Shown here: positions 10,964 through 22,100 of the stretch, in pieces
Numbering within the stretch: the first letter of the stretch is position 1
Layout: each line of letters starts with the position of its first letter
NCBI GenBank assembly: GCA_903813345.2
Contig: CAIIXF020000314.1
Location: 1-24,203 of the forward strand
Direction: 5' to 3'
Source of the DNA: Owenia fusiformis
Taxonomy: Eukaryota; Annelida; Polychaeta; Sabellida; Oweniidae
DNA: 24,203 bases
The notes under the pieces: generated by a model
Seen by the model: the letters and a program-made list of their open reading frames with translations, nothing else
Database searches by the model: none
Told to the model about the DNA's origin: nothing
Translations under genes and position numbers: made by a program

Positions 10964-12781
10964 ATCATTTATACCATTAATTTCAATTTTCGGAAGAAAA
11001 ATTCTTCTTTCGTAACACTCATCCGAGGAGGGTGTCATCCTAAATGTGTCTCGTCCGTAGACGTGTCATCCCGAGATGACACCAGACATCCGACTCTGTT
11101 CAACTTGAACTATAACATCATTTTATACCATTAATTTCAATTTTCGGAAGAAAAATTCTTTCGTAACACTCATCCGAGGAGGTGTCATCCTAAATGTGTC
11201 TCGTCCGTAGACGTGTCATCCCGAGATGACACCAGACATCACGACTCTGTTCAACTGAACTATAACATCATTTTATACCATTAATTTCAATTTTCGGAAG
11301 AAAAATTTCTTTCGTAACACTCATCCGAGGAGGTGTCATCCTAATGTGTCTCGTCCGTAGACGTGTCATTCCCCGAGATGACACAGACATCACGACTCTG
11401 TTCAACTTGAACTATAACATCATTTATTACCATTAATTTCAATTTTCGGAAGAAAAATTTCTTTCGTAACACTCATCCGAGGAGGGTGTCATCCTAAAGT
11501 GTCTCGTCGTAGACGTGTCATCCCGAGATGACACCAGACATCACGACTCTGTTCAACTTGAACTATAACATCATTTTATACCATAATTTCAATTTCGGAA
11601 GAAAAATTTCTTTCGTAACACTCATCCGAGGAGGGTGTCATCCTAAATGTGTCTCGTCCGGAGACGTGTCATCCCGAGATGACACCAGACATCACGACTC
11701 TGTTCAACTTGAACTAACATCATTTTATACCATTAATTTCAATTTTCGGAAGAAAAATTTCTTTCGTAACACTCATCCGAGGAGGGTGTCATCCTAAATG
11801 TGTCTCGGTCCGTAGACGTGTCATCCCGAGATGACACCAGACATCACGACTCTGTTCAACTTGAACTATAACATCATTTTATACCATTAATTTCAATTTC
11901 GGAAGAAAATTTCTTTCGTAACACTCATCCGAGGAGGGTGTCATCCTAAATGGTCTCGTCCGTAGACGTGTCATCCCGAGATGACACCAGACATCACGAC
12001 TCTGTTCAACTTGAACTATAACATCATTTTATACCATTAATTTCAATTTTCGGAAGAAAAATTTCTTTCGTAACACTCATCCGAGGAGGGTGTCATCCTA
12101 AATGTGTCTCGTCCGAGACGTGTCATCCCGAGATGACACCAGACATCACGACTCTGTTCAACTTGAACTATAACATCATTTTATACCATTAATTTCAATT
12201 TTCGGAAGAAAAATTCTTTCGTAACACTCATCCGAGGAGGGTGTCATCCTAAATGTGTCTCGTCCGGAGACGTGTCATCCCGAGATGACACCAGACATCA
12301 CGACTCTGTTCAACTTGAACTATAACATCATTTTATACCATTAATTTCAATTTTCGGAAGAAAAATTTCTTTCGTAACACTCATCCGAGGAGGGTGTCAT
12401 CCTAAATGTGTCTCGTCGGAGACGTGTCATCCCGAGATGACACCAGACATCACGACTCTGTTCAACTTGAACTATAACATCATTTTATACCATTAATTTC
12501 AATTTTCGGAAAAAAATTTCTTTCGTAACACTCATCCGAGGAGGGTGTCATCCTAAATGTGTCTCGTCCGAGACGTGTCATCCCGAGATGACACCAGACA
12601 TCACGACTCTGTTCAACTTGAACTATAACATCATTTTATACCATTAATTTCAATTTTCGGAAGAAAAATTTCTTTCGTAACACTCATCCGAGGAGGGTGT
12701 CATCCTAAATGTGTCTCGTCCGTAGACGTGTCATCCGAGATGACACCAGACATCACGACTCTGTTCAACTTGAACTATAAC
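10964..12781 (+). repeat. Zone C2: scrambled, indel-rich core, monomers 73-84
   Basis: Alternation breaks down here: T,T,T,T,G,T,T,lost,G,G,lost,T. Indels are denser and more complex than elsewhere. Examples are an expanded AATTCTTCTTTCG near 11003, a missing A in GACATCCGAC near 11090, a CATTCCCCGAG insertion near 11370, TTTATTACC near 11425, a 2-bp loss in GAACTAACATC near 11711, and CTCGGTCCG near 11806. Mean monomer length is 151.5 bp. It is either an older, less homogenised patch or a stretch of poor sequence quality. No gene is present. Confidence 0.7.
11117..11418 (+). repeat. Monomers 74-75 sharing a private variant
   Basis: These two neighbouring T-type copies both read GAGGAGGTGTC, one G short of the usual GAGGAGGGTGTC (near 11181 and 11332). 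I did not see this form elsewhere in the window. A shared rare variant in adjacent copies suggests a recent single-monomer duplication inside the scrambled patch. A coincidental sequencing error in a G run cannot be excluded. Confidence 0.45.
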
Positions 12782-14758
12782 ATCATTTATACCATTAATT
12801 TCAATTTTCGGAAGAAAAATTTCTTTCGTAACACTCATCCGAGGAGGGTGTCATCCTAAATGTGTCGTCCGGAGACGTGTCATCCCGAGATGACACCAGA
12901 CATCACGACTCTGTTCAACTTGAACTATAACATCATTTTATACCATTAATTTCAATTTTCGGAAGAAAAATTTCTTTCGTAACACTCATCCGAGGAGGGT
13001 GTCATCCTAAATGTGTCTCGTCCGTAGACGTGTCATCCCGAGATGACACCAGACATCACGACTCTGTTCAACTTGAACTATAACATCATTTATACCATTA
13101 ATTTCAATTTTCGGAAGAAAAATTTCTTTCGTAACACTCATCCGAGGAGGGTGTCATCCTAAATGTGTCTCGTCCGGAGACGTGTCATCCCGAGATGACA
13201 CCAGACATCACGACTGTTCAACTTGAACTATAACATCATTTTATACCATTAATTTCAATTTTCGGAAGAAAAATTTCTTTCGTAACACTCATCCGAGGAG
13301 GGTGTCATCCTAAATGTGTCTCGTCCGTAGACGTGTCATCCCGAGATGACACCAGACATCACGACTCTGTTCAACTTGAACTATAACATCATTTTATACC
13401 ATTAATTTCAATTTTCGGAAGAAAAATTTCTTTCGTAACACTCATCCGAGGAGGGTGTCATCCTAAATGTGTCTCGTCCGGAGACGTGTCATCCCGAGAT
13501 GACACCAGACATCACGACTCTGTTCAACTTGAACTATAACATCATTTTATACCATTAATTTCAATTTTCGGAAGAAAAATTTCTTTCGTAACACTCATCC
13601 GAGGAGGGTGTCATCCTAAATGTGTCTCGTCCGTAGACGTGTCATCCCGAGATGACACCAGACATCACGACTCTGTTCAACTTGAACTATAACATCATTT
13701 TATACCATTAATTTCAATTTTCGGAAGAAAAATTTCTTTCGTAACACTCATCCGAGGAGGGTGTCATCCTAAATGTGTCTCGTCCGGAGACGTGTCATCC
13801 CGAGATGACACCAGACATCACGACTCTGTTCAACTTGAACTATAACATCATTTTATACCATTAATTTCAATTTTCGGAAGAAAAATTTCTTTCGTAACAC
13901 TCATCCGAGGAGGGTGTCATCCTAAATGTGTCTCGTCCGTAGACGTGTCATCCCGAGATGACACCAGACATCACGACTCTGTTCAACTTGAACTATAACA
14001 TCATTTTATACCATTAATTTCAATTTCGGAAGAAAAAATTTCTTTCGTAACACTCATCCGAGGAGGGTGTCATCCTAAATGTGTCTCGTCCGGAGACGTG
14101 TCATCCCGAGATGACACCAGACATCACGACTCTGTTCAACTTGAACTATAACATCATTTATACCATTAATTTCAATTTTCGGAAGAAAAATTTCTTTCGT
14201 AACACTCATCGAGGAGGGTGTCATCCTAAATGTGTCTCGTCCGTAGACGTGTCATCCGAGATGACACCAGACATCACGACTCTGTTCAACTTGAACTATA
14301 ACATCATTTTATACCATTAATTTCAATTTTCGGAAGAAAAATTTCTTTCGTAACACTCATCCGAGGAGGGTGTCATCCTAAATGTGTCTCGTCCGGAGAC
14401 GTGTCATCCCGAGATGACACCAGACATCACGACTCTGTTCAACTTGAACTATAACATCATTTTATACCATTAATTTCAATTTTCGGAAAAATTTCTTTCG
14501 TAACACTCATCCGAGGAGGGTGTCATCCTAAATGTGTCTCGTCCGTAGACGTGTCATCCCGAGATGACACCAGACATCACGACTCTGTTCAACTTGAACT
14601 ATAACATCATTTTATACCATTAATTTCAATTTTCGGAAGAAAAATTTCTTTCGTAACACTCATCCGAGGAGGGTGTCATCCTAAATGTGTCTCGTCCGGA
14701 GACGTGTCATCCCGAGATGACACCAGACATCACGACTCTGTTCAACTTGAACTATAAC
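12782..14758 (+). repeat. Zone C3: clean dimeric repeat, monomers 85-97
   Basis: Thirteen copies alternate G,T,G,T and so on without a slip, beginning and ending with G. This is the same 306-bp dimeric organisation as zone A but in the opposite numerical phase, as expected if an odd number of monomers was gained or lost between them. Monomer 96 carries a deletion in the AT-rich dyad (TTCGGAAAAATTTC near 14482). No gene is present. Confidence 0.88.
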
Positions 14759-17700
14759 ATCATTTATACCATTAATTTCAATTTTCGGAAGAAAAATTTC
14801 TTTCGTAACACTCATCCGAGGAGGGTGTCATCCTAAATGTGTCTCGTCCGGAGACGTGTCATCCCGAGATGACACCAGACATCACGACTCTGTTCAACTT
14901 GAACTATAACATCATTTTATACCATTAATTTCAATTTTCGGAAGAAAAATTTCTTTCGTAACACTCATCCGAGGAGGGTGTCATCCTAAATGTGTCTCGT
15001 CCGGAGACGTGTCATCCCGAGATGACACCAGACATCACGACTCTGTTCAACTTGAACTATAACATCATTTTATACCATTAATTTCATTTTCGGAAGAAAA
15101 ATTTCTTTCGTAACACTCATCCGAGGAGGGTGTCATCCTAAATGTGTCTCGTCGGAGACGTGTCATCCCGAGATGACACCAGACATCACGACTCTGTTCA
15201 ACTTGAACTATAACATCATTTTATACCATTAATTTCAATTTTCGGAAGAAAAATTTCTTTCGTAACACTCATCCGAGGAGGGTGTCATCCTAAATGTGTC
15301 TCGTCCGGAGACGTGTCATCCCGAGATGACACCAGACATCACGACTCTGTTCAACTGAACTATAACATCATTTTATACCATTAATTTCAATTTCGGAAGA
15401 AAAATTTCTTTCGTAACACTCATCCGAGGAGGGTGTCATCCTAAATGTGTCTCGTCCGGAGACGTGTCATCCCGAGATGACACCAGACATCACGACTCTG
15501 TTCAACTTGAACTATAACATCATTTTATACCATTAATTTCAATTTTGGAAGAAAAATTTCTTTCGTAACACTCATCCGAGGAGGGTGTCATCCTAAATGT
15601 GTCTCGTCCGGAGACGTGTCATCCCGAGATGACACCAGACATCACGACTCTGTTCAACTTGAACTATAACATCATTTTATACCATTAATTTCAATTTTCG
15701 GAAGAAAATTTCTTTCGTAACACTCATCCGAGGAGGGTGTCATCCTAAATGTGTCTCGTCCGGAGACGTGTCATCCCGAGATGACACCAGACATCACGAC
15801 TCTGTTCAACTTGAACTATAACATCATTTTATACCATTAATTTCAATTTTCGGAAGAAAAATTTCTTTCGTAACACTCATCCGAGGAGGGTGTCATCCTA
15901 AATGTGTCTCGTCCGGAGACGTGTCATCCCGAGATGACACCAGACATCACGACTCTGTTCAACTTGAACTATAACATCATTTTATACCATTAATTTCAAT
16001 TTTCGGAAGAAAAATTTCTTTCGTAACACTCATCCGAGGAGGGTGTCATCCTAAATGTGTCTCGTCCGGAGACGTGTCATCCCGAGATGACACCAGACAT
16101 CACGACTCTGTTCAACTTGAACTATAACATCATTTTATACCATTAATTTCAATTTTCGGAAGAAAAATTTCTTTCGTAACACTCATCCGAGGAGGGTGTC
16201 ATCCTAAATGTGTCTCGTCCGGAGACGTGTCATCCCGAGATGACACCAGACATCACGACTCTGTTCAACTTGAACTATAACATCATTTTATACCATTAAT
16301 TTCAATTTTCGGAAGAAAAATTTCTTTCGTAACACTCATCCGAGGAGGGTGTCATCCTAAATGTGTCTCGTCCGGAGACGTGTCATCCCGAGATGACACC
16401 AGACATCACGACTCTGTTCAACTTGAACTATAACATCATTTTATACCATTAATTTCAATTTTCGGAAGAAAAATTTATTCGTAACACTCATCCGAGGAGG
16501 GTGTCATCCTAAATGTGTCTCGTCCGGAGACGTGTCATCCCGAGATGACACCAGACATCACGACTCTGTTCAACTTGAACTATACACATTTTATACCATT
16601 AATTTCAATTTTCGGAAGAAAAATTTCTTTCGTAACACTCATCCGAGGAGGGTGTCATCCTAAATGTGTCTCGTCCGGAGACGTGTCATCCCGAGATGAC
16701 ACCAGACATCACGACTCTGTTCAACTTGAACTATAACATCATTTTATACCATTAATTTCAATTTTCGGAAGAAAAATTTCTTTGTAACACTCATCCGAGG
16801 AGGGTGTCATCCTAAATGTGTCTCGTCCGGAGACGTGTCATCCCGAGATGACACCAGACATCACGACTCTGTTCAACTTGAACTATAACATCATTTTATA
16901 CCATTAATTTCAATTTTCGGAAGAAAAATTTCTTTCGTAACACTCATCCGAGGAGGGTGTCATCCTAAATGTGTCTCGTCGGAGACGTGTCATCCCGAGA
17001 TGACACCAGACATCACGACTCTGTTCAACTTGAACTATAACATCATTTATACCATTAATTTCAATTTTCGGAAGAAAAATTTCTTTCGTAACACTCATCC
17101 GAGGAGGGTGTCATCCTAAATGTGTCTCGTCCGGAGACGTGTCATCCCGAGATGACACCAGACATCACGACTCTGTTCAACTTGAACTATAACATCATTT
17201 TATACCATTAATTTCAATTTTCGGAAGAAAAATTTCTTTCGTAACACTCATCCGAGGAGGGTGTCATCCTAAATGTGTCTCGTCCGGAGACGTGTCATCC
17301 CGAGATGACACCAGACATCACGACTCTGTTCAACTTGAACTATAACATCATTTATACCATTAATTTCAATTTTCGGAAGAAAAATTTCTTTCGTAACACT
17401 CATCCGAGGAGGGTGTCATCCTAAATGTGTCTCGTCCGGAGACGTGTCATCCCGAGATGACACCAGACATCACGACTCTGTTCAACTTGAACTATAACAT
17501 CATTTTATACCATTAATTTCAATTTTCGGAAGAAAAATTTCTTTCGTAACACTCATCCGAGGAGGGTGTCATCCTAAATGTGTCTCGTCCGGAGACGTGT
17601 CATCCCGAGATGACACCAGACATCACGACTCTGTTCAACTTGAACTATAACATCATTTTATACCATTAATTTCAATTTTCGGAAGAAAAATTTCTTTCGT

Positions 17701-19175
17701 AACACTCATCCGAGGAGGGTGTCATCCTAAATGTGTCTCGTCCGGAGACGTGTCATCCCGAGATGACACCAGACATCACGACTCTGTTCAACTTGAACTA
17801 TAACATCATTTTATACCATTAATTTCAATTTTCGGAAGAAAAATTTCTTTCGTAACACTCATCCGAGGAGGGTGTCATCCTAAATGTGTCTCGTCCGGAG
17901 ACGTGTCATCCCGAGATGACACCAGACATCACGACTCTGTTCAACTTGAACTATAACATCATTTTATACCATTAATTTCAATTTTCGGAAGAAAAATTTC
18001 TTTCGTAACACTCATCCGAGGAGGGTGTCATCCTAAATGTGTCTCGTCCGGAGACGTGTCATCCCGAGATGACACCAGACATCACGACTCTGTTCAACTT
18101 GAACTATAACATCATTTATACCATTAATTTCAATTTCGGAAGAAAAATTTCTTTCGTAACACTCATCCGAGGAGGGTGTCATCCTAAATGTGTCTCGTCC
18201 GGAGACGTGTCATCCCGAGATGACACCAGACATCACGACTCTGTTCAACTTGAACTATAACATCATTTTATACCATTAATTTCAATTTTCGGAAGAAAAA
18301 TTTCTTTCGTAACACTCATCCGAGGAGGGTGTCATCCTAAATGTGTCTCGTCCGGAGACGTGTCATCCCGAGATGACACCAGACATCACGACTCTGTTCA
18401 ACTTGAACTATAACATCATTTTATACCATTAATTTCAATTTTCGGAAGAAAAATTTCTTTCGTAACACTCATCCGAGGAGGGTGTCATCCTAAATGTGTC
18501 TCGTCCGGAGACGTGTCATCCCGAGATGACACCAGACATCACGACTCTGTTCAACTTGAACTATAACATCATTTATACCATATAATTTCAATTTTCGGAA
18601 GAAAAATTTCTTTCGTAACACTCATCCGAGGAGGGTGTCATCCTAAATGTGTCTCGTCCGGAGACGTGTCATCCCGAGATGACACCAGACATCACGACTC
18701 TGTTCAACTTGAACTATAACATCATTTATACCATTAATTTCAATTTTCGGAAGAAAAATTTCTTCGTAACACTCATCCGAGGAGGGTGTCATCCTAAATG
18801 TGTCTCGTCCGAGACGTGTCATCCCGAGATGACACCAGACATCACGACTCTGTTCAACTTGAACTATAACATCATTTTATACCATTAATTTCAATTTTCG
18901 GAAGAAAAATTTCTTTCGTAACACTCATCCGAGGAGGGTGTCATCCTAAATGTGTCTCGTCGGAGACGTGTCATCCCGAGATGACACCAGACATCACGAC
19001 TCTGTTCAACTTGAACTATAACATCATTTTATACCATTAATTTCAATTTTCGGAAGAAAAATTTCTTTCGTAACACTCATCCGAGGAGGGTGTCATCCTA
19101 AATGTGTCTCGTCCGGAGACGTGTCATCCCGAGATGACACCAGACATCACGACTCTGTTCAACTTGAACTATAAC
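14759..19175 (+). repeat. Zone D: homogeneous G-type domain, monomers 98-126
   Basis: Twenty-nine consecutive copies contain no T-type monomer: 28 carry G and one (monomer 124) has lost the base. The switch from strict alternation at 14758 to uniform G is abrupt. This is what a recent local expansion of a single-monomer unit would leave. Remaining differences are mostly 1-bp losses, with an oddity in monomer 109 (AAATTTATTCG near 16476), a CTATACACATTTTATACC junction near 16580, and CCATATAATTTC near 18580. No gene is present. Confidence 0.9.
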
Positions 19176-22100
19176 ATCATTTTATACCATTAATTTCAAT
19201 TTTCGGAAGAAAAATTTCTTTCGTAACACTCATCCGAGGAGGGTGTCATCCTAAATGTGTCTCGTCCGTAGACGTGTCATCCGAGATGACACCAGACATC
19301 ACGACTCTGTTCAACTTGAACTATAACATCATTTTATACCATTAATTTCAATTTTCGGAAGAAAATTTCTTTCGTAACACTCATCCGAGGAGGGTGTCAT
19401 CCTAAATGTGTCTCGTCCGGAGACGTGTCATCCCGAGATGACACCAGACATCACGACTCTGTTCAACTTGAACTATAACATCATTTATACCATTAATTTC
19501 AATTTTCGGAAGAAAAATTTCTTTCGTAACACTCATCCGAGGAGGGTGTCATCCTAAATGTGTCTCGTCCGGAGACGTGTCATCCCGAGATGACACCAGA
19601 CATCACGACTCTGTTCAACTTGAACTATAACATCATTTATACCATTAATTTCAATTTTCGGAAGAAAAATTTCTTTCGTAACACTCATCCGAGGAGGGTG
19701 TCATCCTAAAGTGTCTCGTCCGAGACGTGTCATCCCGAGATGACACCAGACATCACGACTCTGTTCAACTTGAACTATAACATCATTTTATACCATTAAT
19801 TTCAATTTTCGGAAGAAAAATTTCTTTCGTAACACTCATCCGAGGAGGGTGTCATCCTAAATGTGTCTCGTCCGGAGACGTGTCATCCCGAGATGACACC
19901 AGACATCACGACTCTGTTCAACTTGAACTATAACATCATTTTATACCATTAATTTCAATTTCGGAAGAAAAATTTCTTTCGTAACACTCATCCGAGGAGG
20001 GTGTCATCCTAAATGTGTCTCGTCCGGAGACGTGTCATCCCGAGATGACACCAGACATCACGACTCTGTTCAACTTGAACTATAACATCATTTTATACCA
20101 TTAATTTCAATTTTCGGAAGAAAAATTTCTTTCGTAACACTCATCCGAGGAGGGTGTCATCCTAAATGTGTCTCGTCCGGAGACGTGTCATCCCGAGATG
20201 ACACCAGACATCACGACTCTGTTCAACTTGAACTATAACATCATTTTATACCATTAATTTCAATTTTCGGAAGAAAAATTTCTTTCGTAACACTCATCCG
20301 AGGAGGGTGTCATCCTAAATGTGTCTCGTCCGGAGACGTGTCATCCCGAGATGACACCAGACATCACGACTCTGTTCAACTTGAACTATACATCATTTTA
20401 TACCATTAATTTCAATTTTCGGAAGAAAAATTTCTTTCGTAACACTCATCCGAGGAGGGTGTCATCCTAAATGTGTCTCGTCCGTAGACGTGTCATCCCG
20501 AGATGACACCAGACATCACGACTCTGTTCAACTTGAACTATAACATCATTTTATACCATTAATTTCAATTTTCGGAAGAAAAATTTCTTTCGTAACACTC
20601 ATCCGAGGAGGGTGTCATCCTAAATGTGTCTCGTCCGGAGACGTGTCATCCCGAGATGACACCAGACATCACGACTCTGTTCAACTTGAACTATAACATC
20701 ATTTTATACCATTAATTTCAATTTTCGGAAGAAAAATTCTTTCGTAACACTCATCCGAGGAGGGTGTCATCCTAAATGTGTCTCGTCCGGAGACGTGTCA
20801 TCCCGAGATGACACCAGACATCACGACTCTGTTCAACTTGAACTATAACATCATTTTATACCATTAATTTCAATTTCGGAAGAAAATTTCTTTCGTAACA
20901 CTCATCCGAGGAGGGTGTCATCCTAAATGTGTCTCGTCCGGAGACGTGTCATCCCGAGATGACACCAGACATCACGACTCTGTTCAACTTGAACTATAAC
21001 ATCATTTTATACCATTAATTCAATTTCGGAAGAAAAATTTCTTTCGTAACACTCATCCGAGGAGGGTGTCATCCTAAATGTGTCTCGTCCGGAGACGTGT
21101 CATCCCGAGATGACACCAGACATCACGACTCTGTTCAACTTGAACTATAACATCATTTTATACCATTAATTTCAATTTTCGGAAGAAAAATTTCTTTCGT
21201 AACACTCATCCGAGGAGGGTGTCATCCTAAATGTGTCTCGTCCGAGACGTGTCATCCCGAGATGACACCAGACATCACGACTCTGTTCAACTTGAACTAT
21301 ACATCATTTTATACCATTAATTTCAATTTTCGGAAGAAAAATTTCTTTCGTAACACTCATCCGAGGAGGGTGTCATCCTAAATGTGTCTCGTCCGGAGAC
21401 GTGTCATCCCGAGATGACACCAGACATCACGACTCTGTTCAACTTGAACTATAACATCATTTATACCATTAATTTCAATTTCGGAAGAAAAATTCTTTCG
21501 TAACACTCATCCGAGGAGGGTGTCATCCTAAATGTGTCTCGTCCGGAGACGTGTCATCCCGAGATGACACCAGACATCACGACTCTGTTCAACTTGAACT
21601 ATAACATCATTTTATACCATTAATTTCAATTTTCGGAAGAAAAATTTCTTTCGTAACACTCATCCGAGGAGGGTGTCATCCTAAATGTGTCTCGTCCGGA
21701 GACGTGTCATCCCGAGATGACACCAGACATCACGACTCTGTTCAACTTGAACTATAACATCATTTTATACCATTAATTTCAATTTTCGGAAGAAAAATTT
21801 CTTTCGTAACACTCATCCGAGTAGGGTGTCATCCTAAATGTGTCTCGTCCGTAGACGTGTCATCCCGAGATGACACCAGACATCACGACTCTGTTCAACT
21901 TGTAACTATAACATCATTTTATACCATTAATTTCAATTTTCGGAGAAAAATTCTTTCGTAACACTCATCCGAGGAGGGTGTCATCCTAAATGTGTCTCGT
22001 CCGGAGACGTGTCATCCCGAGATGACACCAGACATCACGACTCTGTTCAACTTGAACTATAACATCATTTTATACCATTAATTTCAATTTTCGGAAGAAA

